Shown: positions 35,079 to 43,359 of the stretch, piece by piece
How positions within the stretch are numbered: the first letter of the stretch is position 1
Layout: each line of letters starts with the position of its first letter
Assembly (NCBI GenBank): GCA_039680175.1
Contig: JBDKTO010000069.1
Coordinates: 1-64,000, forward strand
Direction of reading: 5' to 3'
DNA length: 64,000 nucleotides
From: Veillonellales bacterium
GTDB taxonomy: Bacteria > Bacillota > Negativicutes > JAAYSF01
The notes under the pieces: model-generated
Seen by the model: the letters and a program-made list of their open reading frames with translations, nothing else
What the model was told of the DNA's origin: nothing
Databases searched by the model: none
Translations under genes and position numbers: made by a program

Positions 35079-35816
35079 TTGCGGCATTTCTTTATTGATA
35101 TGCCCCTTCAAGCGGAAGTGGCGATTACCGGGGCGGATGTCCGACATATTCGAACGGTACTGCGGCTCCAGGCCGGTGATATTATTATCGTCACCGATCC
35201 GGACGGACAAACCGGTGCGGCAAAAATCACTCAGCTTTTAGCCGACAGGGTCACCTTGGCCTTGCAGGAGCTATTGCCGGAGGATAAAGAAGCGCCGATC
35301 AGGGTATTTTTGGCTCAGGGACTGCCGAAAAACGATAAGATGGATTATATCGTGCAAAAAACGGTTGAATTGGGAATTGCCGGGATTTATCCTTTGCTCG
35401 CCGATCATAGTGTGGTTCAGTATAGCGAGTCAAAAGGGCAGGCACGGGTAGAGCGTTGGCGGAAGATTGCGGCGGAAGCGGCGAAGCAGTGCGGACGCAG
35501 TATGGTTCCAGCTGTGAATCCGATTCAAAGACTGCCGGAAATTCTCAATCACCATGCTGCTGACAGCACGGTGATTATGCTATATGAGGGAGAGTGCCCT
35601 TTAGGCCTAAAAGAAGTTCTCGTTAGGCGGCCAGATGAAAAGTATGTCCTGCTGGTAGGACCGGAAGGCGGCTTCAGCCGGGCAGAGGTTATGTCTGCCC
35701 GGGAGCATGACGTGCAGATTGCATCAATGGGTCCGCGCATATTACGTACGGAAACTGCAGCGGTGGCAGCAGTCGCTGCGGTTATGTATGAACAGGGCGA
35801 TTTGGGAGGCGGTTGA
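35079..35816 (+). CDS. rsmE: 16S rRNA m3U1498 methyltransferase
   Basis: 245 aa, TTG start (AAAGGAGG upstream). SPOUT-fold trefoil-knot enzyme: GADVRHIRTVLRLQAGD at the N-terminus (PUA-like), GLPKNDKMDYIVQKTVELGI, and the C-terminal knot LLVGPEGGFSRAEV with LGPRILRTETA-type MGPRILRTETAAVAAV. Stop codon 1 bp before the mtaB start. Confidence 0.95.
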   Translation: MRHFFIDMPLQAEVAITGADVRHIRTVLRLQAGDIIIVTDPDGQTGAAKITQLLADRVTLALQELLPEDKEAPIRVFLAQGLPKNDKMDYIVQKTVELGIAGIYPLLADHSVVQYSESKGQARVERWRKIAAEAAKQCGRSMVPAVNPIQRLPEILNHHAADSTVIMLYEGECPLGLKEVLVRRPDEKYVLLVGPEGGFSRAEVMSAREHDVQIASMGPRILRTETAAVAAVAAVMYEQGDLGGG

Positions 35817-35817
35817 G

Positions 35818-37116
35818 ATGCCACGGGTTGCCTTTGCTACGTTAGGGTGTAAAGTCAATCAGTTTGAATCCGATGTCATAGAAGGACTGTTTAAGGCCCG
35901 GGGCTATGAAACGACAGCCTTTGACCAACCGGCGGACATCTATGTGATCAATACCTGTTCGGTGACTCATTTGGGGGAACGTAAATCCCGGCAGTTTATC
36001 CGCCGGGCAGCCCGCTTGAATCCGGAGGCTGTCATTGTTGTTACCGGCTGCTACGCTCAGGTGTCACCGGAGCAGGTTCGTTCGATTAAAGGGGTAAACG
36101 TCATTGTAGGAACCCAGGATAGGCAGCGCATTGTGGAACTGGCGGAAGCGGCGGCCCGTTCCCGGCGCCCAGTCTATGCCGTTGCTGATATTATGACTGC
36201 GGCTGTTTTTGAAGATATTCCTTTGCTGGATGTTCCGGGACGTACGCGGGCTTTTTTAAAAATTCAGGAGGGATGCACGAATTACTGTTCCTATTGTATT
36301 ATTCCCTACGCCAGAGGACCTTTGCGATCCCGTTCCCTGGCCAGTGTTGCCGGGGAAACTCAAAAACTGGTCGAAGCAGGCTTTCAGGAAATTGTACTTA
36401 CCGGAATTCATTTAGGGGCTTATGGAAGAGATCTATCGGAAGAACTGACTTTAGAGGATGCGGTAAAAACAGTGCTGCAGACTCCCGGCTTAACTCGCCT
36501 GCGGCTGGGTTCTCTGGAATCCGTTGAGGTATCCGATGAACTCATTGCCATCATGCAGCAAAATTCAAAGCTTTGCCATCATCTGCACTTGCCGCTGCAG
36601 GCCGGGGAAGATTCCATTCTAAAACGGATGAATCGCCATTATACAACGGCTGATTACAGGAAACTGCTCCAGCGTATTTACAGCCGCGTACCGGATATTG
36701 GGATTTCTACGGATATCATTGTGGGCTTTCCCGGGGAGACGTCGGCGATGTTTGATCAAGCACTGGAGTTTGTTCGCAGTATGAATTTTTCCCGGATGCA
36801 TGTTTTTCCCTATTCCCGCCGCAGTGGTACGCCAGCCGCCGAATATCCGGATCAGGTGCCGGAAGCGGAAAAGAAGCAACGGGTACACGCCATGCAGGAA
36901 CTGGCGGACCGAAAAGCAAAAGAGTTTTTGGCGCGCTTTGTCGGCCGGGAACTGCCGGTGCTGTTTGAAGCCGAGAAAGACGGAAACATTGAAGGGCTGA
37001 CCGGACATTACATCCGGGTGTACAGCCAGGGGGAAAATTCATTACTGGGGACCATGCGGCAAGTAAAGCTGGAGAAATTGTATCGTGACGGCGTGCAGGG
37101 AGTCTTAGTAAACTAA
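35818..37116 (+). CDS. mtaB: tRNA t6A37 methylthiotransferase MtaB
   Basis: 432 aa from the ATG at 35818 (GGGAGGC upstream); the longer open frame overlaps rsmE and is not used. UPF0004 domain with ATLGCKVNQFESD and the first-cluster cysteines (NTCSVTH, TGCYAQ), radical-SAM motif CTNYCSYCIIPYARGP, and a C-terminal TRAM-like region. Converts t6A to ms2t6A at position 37 of ANN-decoding tRNAs. Confidence 0.95.
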   Translation: MPRVAFATLGCKVNQFESDVIEGLFKARGYETTAFDQPADIYVINTCSVTHLGERKSRQFIRRAARLNPEAVIVVTGCYAQVSPEQVRSIKGVNVIVGTQDRQRIVELAEAAARSRRPVYAVADIMTAAVFEDIPLLDVPGRTRAFLKIQEGCTNYCSYCIIPYARGPLRSRSLASVAGETQKLVEAGFQEIVLTGIHLGAYGRDLSEELTLEDAVKTVLQTPGLTRLRLGSLESVEVSDELIAIMQQNSKLCHHLHLPLQAGEDSILKRMNRHYTTADYRKLLQRIYSRVPDIGISTDIIVGFPGETSAMFDQALEFVRSMNFSRMHVFPYSRRSGTPAAEYPDQVPEAEKKQRVHAMQELADRKAKEFLARFVGRELPVLFEAEKDGNIEGLTGHYIRVYSQGENSLLGTMRQVKLEKLYRDGVQGVLVN

Positions 37117-37222
37117 TTTTATTTTATCACCATAGATTTGCAGCAGGATATCGGATAAGCAGGCAGAATATTTCAATTTATAACCGTATATTACTACACT
37201 CAAGGAGTAGAGGAGGTGCTGT

Positions 37223-37570
37223 ATGCAAGAAGAATGTATTTTTTGTAAGATTGCGGCAAAAGAAATTCCCGTGCAGCCGGTATATGAGGATGACAGCATG
37301 ATTGTATTCCCCGATATTAACCCTGCTGCGCCTGTTCATGTGCTGGTGATTCCCAAAAAGCATATTGCCAACCTTCTGGAAATTACACCTGAGGATACGT
37401 CACTTATTTCTCACATCATGACTACAATCCCCAAGGTCGCAACCCAGTTAGGCTTAGCTGAGAAAGGCTTTCGGTTAATAGTAAATACCAAAGATGACGG
37501 AGGACAAACTGTTCATCACCTCCACTGGCATTTGCTGGGCGGTCGGTTCATGGCGTGGCCGCCAGGCTGA
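37223..37570 (+). CDS. HIT-family nucleotide hydrolase
   Basis: 115 aa. ECIFCKIAAKEIPVQPVYED at the start and the histidine triad in QTVHHLHWHLLGGRFMAWPP at the end. HINT-type purine nucleoside phosphoramidase family. AGGAGGTG before the ATG. Common between mtaB and rpsU in Firmicutes. Confidence 0.93.
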   Translation: MQEECIFCKIAAKEIPVQPVYEDDSMIVFPDINPAAPVHVLVIPKKHIANLLEITPEDTSLISHIMTTIPKVATQLGLAEKGFRLIVNTKDDGGQTVHHLHWHLLGGRFMAWPPG

Positions 37571-37572
37571 CA

Positions 37573-37602
37573 TTGACAATCAATGGGTAATTCGGTTATA
37601 AT
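37573..37602 (+). promoter_or_regulatory. Sigma-A promoter of rpsU-yqeY
   Basis: TTGACA, 18-bp spacer, TATAAT, 60 bp upstream of rpsU. Confidence 0.75.
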
Positions 37603-37664
37603 ATTTAGGTGTATGTGAGAGAATACACTTCCCGTAACGGTCTAAGTGGAGGGGAGGGAGACAG

Positions 37665-37841
37665 ATGTCCGAAGTTAAGGTAGGCAAAAATGAAACAATT
37701 GATAGTGCACTCCGTAGATTTAAACGTACTTGCCAAAAGGCCGGTACTCTTGCAGAAGTAAGAAAGCGTGAGCATTATGAAAAGCCCAGTGTAAAGCGGA
37801 AGAAAAAATCCGAAGCGGCACGTAAACGTAAGTTTAATTAG
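37665..37841 (+). CDS. rpsU: 30S ribosomal protein S21
   Basis: 58 aa, small enough to be missed by ORF cut-offs. [20 protein letters not shown] is the S21 start, followed by [19 protein letters not shown] and ending KRKFN. GGAGGGGAGGGAG before the ATG. S21 aids initiation by helping base pairing of mRNA with 16S rRNA. Followed after 18 bp by yqeY, the conserved pair. Confidence 0.97.
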   Translation: MSEVKVGKNETIDSALRRFKRTCQKAGTLAEVRKREHYEKPSVKRKKKSEAARKRKFN

Positions 37842-37859
37842 TTTCGGAGGTATAGGTAA

Positions 37860-38312
37860 ATGTCTTTAAAAGAACAATTGACAGCAGACATGAAGCAGGC
37901 CATGAAGGAGCGGGAAGCGGGGAAATTGCGACTTTCCGTCATTCGGATGGTACGTGCCAATATAAAGTATGCTGAGATCGACAAAAAGAAAGAACTGTCG
38001 GAAGATGAGGTTCTTGCTGTATTGGCAAAAGAAGTAAAATCCCGCCGGGACGCAATGGAAGAGTTCAAAAAGGGCAACCGCATGGATTTAGTGGAAACTC
38101 TGGAACAGGAAATTGCTGTTCTGGCCCATTATCTTCCCGCCCAATTAACCGAAGCCGAAGTTCGCGTTTTAGTATCCGAGGCGGTTTCTACCACGAAAGC
38201 CGCCGGTCCGAAGGAAATGGGTAAGGTAATGGCAGTGCTCATGCCAAAAGTCAAAGGACGTGCCGATGGCAAGCTGGTGAACACCATTGTGCGCGAAATG
38301 TTAAATCAATAA
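37860..38312 (+). CDS. yqeY: GatB/YqeY-domain protein
   Basis: 150 aa. MSLKEQLTADMKQAMKEREA start, LSVIRMVRANIKYAEIDKKK, EIAVLAHYLPAQLTEAEV and GKVMAVLMPKVKGRADGKLV are YqeY hallmarks. The domain is shared with the C-terminal tail of GatB and is thought to bind tRNA or act in amidotransferase-like contexts; function uncertain. CGGAGG before the ATG; a terminator follows. Confidence 0.93.
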   Translation: MSLKEQLTADMKQAMKEREAGKLRLSVIRMVRANIKYAEIDKKKELSEDEVLAVLAKEVKSRRDAMEEFKKGNRMDLVETLEQEIAVLAHYLPAQLTEAEVRVLVSEAVSTTKAAGPKEMGKVMAVLMPKVKGRADGKLVNTIVREMLNQ

Positions 38313-38314
38313 GC

Positions 38315-38356
38315 AATCCGGTACCTGATTGGAACAGACAGGTACCGGATTTATTT
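38315..38356 (+). terminator. Intrinsic terminator of rpsU-yqeY
   Basis: 13-bp stem AATCCGGTACCTG with its complement, 11-nt loop, then TTATTTTT. Confidence 0.9.
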
Positions 38357-38480
38357 TTCAGCCGGCTGTTTGTTAACAGGAATGCCGGGAGCAGGCATAG
38401 AATATAATATAGCGTAATTTTTTCGGGTATTGGGAATATTATGGGACAGAACAAGCCGCATGGCAAAAGGTGTGAATTTT

Positions 38481-39779
38481 ATGGGCTATCGAATTGCCGT
38501 ACTACTTATAATCAGCTGCTTGTTATTAATTTCTCCCGGTTATTGTGCCGGTGGCTCACCGGAACCAGCGCCCGTTATTGTTGTGAATATTAAGGGGGAA
38601 ATTGACAGCAGCCAGGCGGCGCTGATCTACCGGGCGGTGAAGGATGCGCAGAGCCGCAAGGCGCAGGCAATTGTGGTCGAAATTGATACTTTTGGCGGTT
38701 TGGTGGATTCGGCGGTTAAAATTCGCGATTTGATCAGCGAATCACCCGTGAAAACAATTTGCTATGTGAAGAACCGGGCTTGGTCGGCCGGGGCCTTGAT
38801 TGCTATTTCTCACCAGCATATTGCCATGGCGCCGGGCGGCAGCATCGGTGCGGCTGAACCGATTCCTACGACTGAAAAGACAGTTGCCGCACTCAAAGCG
38901 GAATTTGCCGCTACGGCGAATAAAAACAGGCGGAATGCCAAAGTTGCCGAAGCCATGGTGGATAAATCCCTGGGGTATCCCGGCTATGCGGAACCGGGTC
39001 AGATTTTAGCCTTGACCGACTATCAGGCAGTGCAGCTGGGCTATGCCGATTTGATTGCCGCCAATCGGCAGGAGCTTCTTGCCCATTACGGACTGGAAGC
39101 AAGCAGTGTAATCGAATATTCTTCCGCCTGGCAGGATAAAATGGCTGGCTGGCTGTCAGATCCGACGATGAAAGCAGTGCTGCTGACGGTTATTTTTTTG
39201 GCGGTACTGGTAGAAATCAAAACCGCCGGTATGGGAGTTGCCGCGTTGATCGGTTTATTGGCCGCCTTTGTGTTTTACGCCGGCCAATGGCTGACCGGAC
39301 TGGCCGGCTGGCTGGAACTGACGCTTTTTATCGGCGGTATCCTATTACTGGTCATTGAACTCCATACTCCCGGCGCGGGAATTTTTGGCGCTGCCGGCGC
39401 GGGATGCATTTTATTCAGCTTATACCAGACTTTGGGGGGAGATGCTGCTGCCCTTACTATTTTGGCTGTCAGTATGCTGGTGGCTGTCATTATTTTTCTA
39501 TTTATTGTCAGTCGGCTGCCATCGAACCGACTATGGGCAAAAGTGGTTTTACAGGACGCGGAAAACAGTCAGTCCGGCTTTAGCAGCAGTCAGGATTACA
39601 GCCGCTTTTTGGAACGGGAAGGCGTTACTCAATCGCTGCTGCGTCCGGCCGGTATCGTCGTAATTGACGGGACTCAGCTTGATGTTGTATCGGAAGGTCA
39701 ATATATTAAAGCAGGCGTAAAAGTAAAGGTGGTGAGCGTAAGCGGCAGCCGGATTGTAGTGCGGCCTGTGAAAGAGTAG
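38481..39779 (+). CDS. NfeD-family membrane serine protease (YqeZ)
   Basis: 432 aa from the ATG at 38481 (AAAGGTG upstream). Signal peptide/anchor ([20 protein letters not shown]), ClpP-like protease domain with [17 protein letters not shown] and the catalytic-type serine in [14 protein letters not shown], four to five membrane helices (about 230-360), and a C-terminal NfeD OB-fold ([20 protein letters not shown]). Works next to the flotillin-like protein encoded downstream, the same pairing as yqeZ-floA in Bacillus, implicated in membrane organisation and envelope stress. Confidence 0.92.
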   Translation: MGYRIAVLLIISCLLLISPGYCAGGSPEPAPVIVVNIKGEIDSSQAALIYRAVKDAQSRKAQAIVVEIDTFGGLVDSAVKIRDLISESPVKTICYVKNRAWSAGALIAISHQHIAMAPGGSIGAAEPIPTTEKTVAALKAEFAATANKNRRNAKVAEAMVDKSLGYPGYAEPGQILALTDYQAVQLGYADLIAANRQELLAHYGLEASSVIEYSSAWQDKMAGWLSDPTMKAVLLTVIFLAVLVEIKTAGMGVAALIGLLAAFVFYAGQWLTGLAGWLELTLFIGGILLLVIELHTPGAGIFGAAGAGCILFSLYQTLGGDAAALTILAVSMLVAVIIFLFIVSRLPSNRLWAKVVLQDAENSQSGFSSSQDYSRFLEREGVTQSLLRPAGIVVIDGTQLDVVSEGQYIKAGVKVKVVSVSGSRIVVRPVKE

Positions 39780-39801
39780 TGAATATAAGGAGGCGGTTTG
39801 T

Positions 39802-40800
39802 TTGTCAGCATTACTGGGACCTGTATTGATGTTATTGCTGATTCTGGTTGGTATTAGTGTGTTTCTCCATTTTGTTCCCCTTGGGCTCTGGATTTCCGCC
39901 ATTGCGGCCGGAGTTCGTGTGGGGATTCTTACCTTAGTTGGAATGCGGCTGCGGCGCGTGCCGCCGGCTCAGATTGTATTGCCGTTGATTAAAGCGAATA
40001 AAGCGGGATTGGATGTTAACGTGAATCAGCTGGAAGCGCACTATTTAGCCGGAGGCGACGTCGATAAGGTGATTGACGCCCTCATTGCGGCCCATAGAGC
40101 CGAAATACCATTGCCCTTTACCCGGTCGGCGGCTATTGATCTGGCAGGCCGTAATGTTTTGGAAGCCGTTCAAATGAGCGTAAATCCCAAAGTCATTGAA
40201 ACTCCGGTAGTTTCCGCAGTTGCCCATAACGGAATTGAATTAAAAATCAAGGCCCGGGTAACGGTAAGGGCCAATATTGACCGTTTGGTAGGCGGTGCCG
40301 GTGAGGCTACGATCATTGCCCGGGTAGGCGAAGGCATTGTAACTACAGTCGGCAGTTCCAATGATCATAAAGATGTCTTAGCCAATCCTGACCATATTTC
40401 CCGTACTGTTTTATCCAAAGGACTGGATGCGGGAACCGCTTTTGAAATTTTGTCTATTGATATTGCCGACGTAGATGTGGGGCGCAATATCGGGGCTGAA
40501 CTGCTAACCGATCAGGCTGAGGCGGACAAGCGGATTGCTCAGGCCAAAGCCGAGGAACGGCGGGCAATGGCAGTGGCCCAAGAGCAGGAGATGCGGGCCT
40601 ATACCCAGGAAATGCAGGCTAAGGTAGTCGAAGCCCAGGCGGAAGTGCCGCATGCTCTGTCGGTAGCTTTAAAGGAAGGCCGTATGGGAGTCATGGATTA
40701 TTATAATATGAATAATGTCCTGGCCGATACACAAATGCGGGAAACGATTGGCAAAGCCGGACCGGCAGCGGGAAATAAACCGGAAGAAACGAAAAAATAG
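39802..40800 (+). CDS. floA: Flotillin-like protein FloA
   Basis: 332 aa, TTG start with AAGGAGG upstream. N-terminal membrane hairpin ([20 protein letters not shown]), SPFH-like domain with [20 protein letters not shown] and [20 protein letters not shown], and a coiled coil rich in EA repeats ([20 protein letters not shown]). Organises functional membrane microdomains. Follows nfeD by 22 bp. Confidence 0.95.
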   Translation: MSALLGPVLMLLLILVGISVFLHFVPLGLWISAIAAGVRVGILTLVGMRLRRVPPAQIVLPLIKANKAGLDVNVNQLEAHYLAGGDVDKVIDALIAAHRAEIPLPFTRSAAIDLAGRNVLEAVQMSVNPKVIETPVVSAVAHNGIELKIKARVTVRANIDRLVGGAGEATIIARVGEGIVTTVGSSNDHKDVLANPDHISRTVLSKGLDAGTAFEILSIDIADVDVGRNIGAELLTDQAEADKRIAQAKAEERRAMAVAQEQEMRAYTQEMQAKVVEAQAEVPHALSVALKEGRMGVMDYYNMNNVLADTQMRETIGKAGPAAGNKPEETKK

Positions 40801-40808
40801 GTGATGCT

Positions 40809-41210
40809 ATGGAATTACTGATAATAGTAGTGCTGCTGGCAGTTTTGTATTTGGTTCCGGAATTGCTGCGGCGCAGAAAAAGTCCGGCGGAATACAAGTA
40901 CCCGGATATTCCCGCCAAGACACCGCCTAAAGCGAAAGTTCATAAGAAGCAGCCGGCAGAATCTTTTTCCGCAGAACAGGACGCTTATCAGCAGGCGGTG
41001 GTACCGGCGGCGCATATCAGTCAGGATATTGCTGTGCCAATGGAGATCAGCAAGCCGACCCTGCTTCGGGAGCCATCCGCTTGGCAGGGAAAACTGGACC
41101 GGAATGCGGTGCTAAACGGTGTAATTTTTTCTGAGATTTTACAGCCGCCGCGAGCTTATCGTCCGGTTGTCATGGCAAGAACTTCGAAATACACGAACAG
41201 GGGAAAATAA
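40809..41210 (+). CDS. Single-pass membrane protein of unknown function (yqfB position)
   Basis: 133 aa. One N-terminal membrane helix (MELLIIVVLLAVLYLVPELL), then a basic, proline-rich linker (KYPDIPAKTPPKAKVHKK) and a cytosolic-type tail ending VLNGVIFSEILQPPRAYRPV. I do not recognise the family. It starts 8 bp after floA, so it is co-transcribed and may be an accessory of the flotillin/NfeD system (inference). Stop codon lies in the loop of the following terminator. Confidence 0.75.
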   Translation: MELLIIVVLLAVLYLVPELLRRRKSPAEYKYPDIPAKTPPKAKVHKKQPAESFSAEQDAYQQAVVPAAHISQDIAVPMEISKPTLLREPSAWQGKLDRNAVLNGVIFSEILQPPRAYRPVVMARTSKYTNRGK

Positions 41211-41229
41211 ACCCTGTTTTTTTTTTTTT
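41196..41229 (+). terminator. Intrinsic terminator after nfeD-floA operon
   Basis: Short stem AACAGGG/CCCTGTT, loop containing the upstream gene's stop codon, then more than ten Ts. Confidence 0.85.
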
Positions 41230-41282
41230 GCCTTTGCACACAATAAAACAATAAATTGAAGGCGATGAAGGGGGGCAAACCG

Positions 41283-42797
41283 ATGTCGCAATATAAAGGA
41301 CGGTTGACCTACGCGAAAGGCACCTCTGTGGAATTTGTTGTTGCTCCTAATCAGGATGTTGATTTTGGCGATATTCTGGTAGTGGAAGGCCATAACGAAG
41401 ATCGTTTTTATATTCGGGCCTATGATTTTAAAGTCAAATCCCGCTGGTCGGGCATCAATGGCGTCGGTTATTTAATGAGCAAGCTGGATGAAAATGGTCA
41501 AGTCGAAAACCAGGAAGAACTTGATTTCTATTTAGGCGGCAACCATACAGTAAAAATCGGTATGGCGGAGCAGCTTTGCTATGCCGATGGTCAAGGCAAG
41601 TTGTATAATCCGAAAACGTGTCCTGATTTTTTTTGTGAAGTGCGGGATTTGGACGCTGCTGACAGCGCGCTGTTAGCGGAGATGAAGGGGGATTTGGAAA
41701 TCGGCTTTTTGAAAACCGGCCGCGGCGTGCTGGAATTGCCGGTAGGAATCTACGGATCCAAGGCCATTACCGAGCATATCGGCGTTTTTGGCACTACCGG
41801 CTCCGGTAAAAGCAACCTGGTTAAAGTCCTCGCCAGTTCGGTGATTGATAATGGCGACTATGGCTTGCTGATTTTTGATGTCCATAATGAATATTTCAAG
41901 GATTTGTCATCTCATCCCCGGGCAGCGGAAAAATTACACGTATACAATACGAATCCTCAGAATGAAAATGTCTGTAAACTGTCGGTGAATTTTGCTGAAG
42001 TCGATCCGGAAGACATAACTGCCTGTGCAACCTTTACCGAGCCGCAGCTGGACGCTATTTATAAAATGGCATCAGTCTGGCAGGAGAATTGGCTGAATTA
42101 TGTCCTGCGATACGACACGGCGGATATTATTGATGAACTGGCCGGCTGTACCGGACAGAAATTTCATTCCCGCACAATCGGTAAAATTAAAAGTGTTTGC
42201 TGGAATTTGGAGCAGGAATTAAATCTGAAAGAGGAGCAGGAAGCGACTATCAGCAACATGATGCAAGAAGTAGAACAGGGGAAAGTTGTATTGATCGAAC
42301 TGAAAAATATTTCACCAGTGGGGGAACAGGCATTATCCACGCTACTCTCGAAGAAATTATTGCAGCATTATGCGGCTAAGACAGATGAGGAGCGAAATCA
42401 GGTGAAACCGGTCTTACTTGTTTTGGAAGAAGCCCATCGGTTCCTTGGGAAAAAAGAGCACAGCAGTAATAATGTGTTTGCCCGGCTGGTAAGCGAGGCC
42501 CGTAAATTTAATCTGGGGATGTGTGTAGTGGATCAGCAGCCGCGGCTGCTGGCCGATAAAGTGTTGTCCCAGCTGAATACTCTGTTTATTCTCGGCCTGG
42601 CTTCCAAGGCCGACCGATCAAAACTGGAAGCGATGTGCCGCAAAGATATTCTGCAGCAGCGAAATGAAATTAAAAACTTAGAATGCGGGGAAATGATTGT
42701 GGCGACAAATTACATGCGATTTGCCGCTCCGGTAAAGGTTCATAAATTTGAAGACTTTTTGCAAAGAAGATATGGTGAGTTGAATCCCGTTATGTAA
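41283..42797 (+). CDS. HerA-like ATPase (DUF87)
   Basis: 504 aa from the ATG at 41283 (AAGGGGGGC upstream). N-terminal beta-barrel-like region (1-100, HAS-barrel-type), then a DUF87/HerA core: Walker A FGTTGSGKSNLVK (about 169-181), VFGTTG preceded by EHIGVF, Walker B LLVLEEAHRFL (about 377-387), and the motif DQQPRLLADKVLSQLNT near 415-432. HerA enzymes are hexameric DNA translocases, usually paired with the NurA nuclease; no NurA is seen here. The gene interrupts the usual yqfB-yqfC order, between a terminator and a repeat-bearing gap. Role unknown. Confidence 0.85.
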   Translation: MSQYKGRLTYAKGTSVEFVVAPNQDVDFGDILVVEGHNEDRFYIRAYDFKVKSRWSGINGVGYLMSKLDENGQVENQEELDFYLGGNHTVKIGMAEQLCYADGQGKLYNPKTCPDFFCEVRDLDAADSALLAEMKGDLEIGFLKTGRGVLELPVGIYGSKAITEHIGVFGTTGSGKSNLVKVLASSVIDNGDYGLLIFDVHNEYFKDLSSHPRAAEKLHVYNTNPQNENVCKLSVNFAEVDPEDITACATFTEPQLDAIYKMASVWQENWLNYVLRYDTADIIDELAGCTGQKFHSRTIGKIKSVCWNLEQELNLKEEQEATISNMMQEVEQGKVVLIELKNISPVGEQALSTLLSKKLLQHYAAKTDEERNQVKPVLLVLEEAHRFLGKKEHSSNNVFARLVSEARKFNLGMCVVDQQPRLLADKVLSQLNTLFILGLASKADRSKLEAMCRKDILQQRNEIKNLECGEMIVATNYMRFAAPVKVHKFEDFLQRRYGELNPVM

Positions 42798-42803
42798 CAA
42801 TTG

Positions 42804-42850
42804 GCTATGAGCTATGAGCTATGAGCTATGAGCTATGAGCTATGAGCTAT
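42804..42850. repeat. Tandem heptanucleotide repeat, GCTATGA x 6.7
   Basis: Six full copies of GCTATGA and a five-base remnant, all identical, starting 7 bp after the HerA-like gene. Seven bases is not a multiple of three. It is not inside a gene. Confidence 0.97.
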
Positions 42851-43028
42851 TGCCAGCAGTAAGCATTACCCAAGGCACCGTCACGCTGTTTGACGGCCGC
42901 CTATGTGCACTTACTCCGGGGCTTCTCTATAGGCAAACTTTGGCCGTGAGCCATCCATGAGCAAAGTACCAAGTCCTTTGTGCCATGTGCTACGCTCCCT
43001 CCAGCACCGCTGACGCGGTTTTTCTTTT
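42851..43028. other. Non-coding gap with small hairpins
   Basis: No convincing gene. CCGTCA/TGACGG (42878-42896) forms a 6-bp hairpin. ACCGC/GCGGT (43006-43019) followed by TTTTTCTTTT could be a weak terminator of the HerA-like gene. The rest looks like decayed sequence; origin not recognised. Confidence 0.4.
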
Positions 43029-43057
43029 GTACTAAACCCTTTCTTACCGCATACATT
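43029..43057 (+). promoter_or_regulatory. Candidate sigma-E-type promoter of yqfC-yqfD
   Basis: CATACATTT (43050-43058) fits the sigma-E -10 consensus well; the -35 region near 43029-43036 is a poor match. yqfCD is a mother-cell operon in Bacillus. A start near 43064 would leave only the GTG at 43081 as start codon. Confidence 0.35.
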
Positions 43058-43080
43058 TATATATGGAGGGAGGGAGTGTC

Positions 43081-43359
43081 GTGGCGAGTCGAAAAAAAGG
43101 AAGTTTACAGACTTTGGCCGGATTATTGGAAATCCCCCGGGACATTGTATTTGATCTGCCAAGAATCACTATGCTGGGAAATCAGCAGCTATTAGTTGAA
43201 AATCACAAAGGGATTATTGAGTACACTCCGTCACTGGTGCGCATTAAGCTCAGTCAAGGTGAATTGAAAATTCTGGGCGCGGATTTTATGATTGGCAATT
43301 TGCAAACCGAACAAATCCTGATTGAAGGTGCAGTGAGGCATGTAGAATATGATGCATAA
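43081..43359 (+). CDS. yqfC: Sporulation protein YqfC
   Basis: 92 aa from the GTG at 43081, which follows GGAGGGAGGG; the ATG at 43063 overlaps that site. LAGLLEIPRDIVFDLPRITM and a beta-rich C-terminal half (LSQGELKILGADFMIGNL) match the YabP/YqfC family. Mother-cell-expressed protein of unclear function. Its end overlaps yqfD by 11 bp. Confidence 0.92.
   Translation: MASRKKGSLQTLAGLLEIPRDIVFDLPRITMLGNQQLLVENHKGIIEYTPSLVRIKLSQGELKILGADFMIGNLQTEQILIEGAVRHVEYDA

Noticed and set aside
42804-42850. CRISPR-like repeat
   Set aside because: Direct heptamers without spacers; no cas genes.
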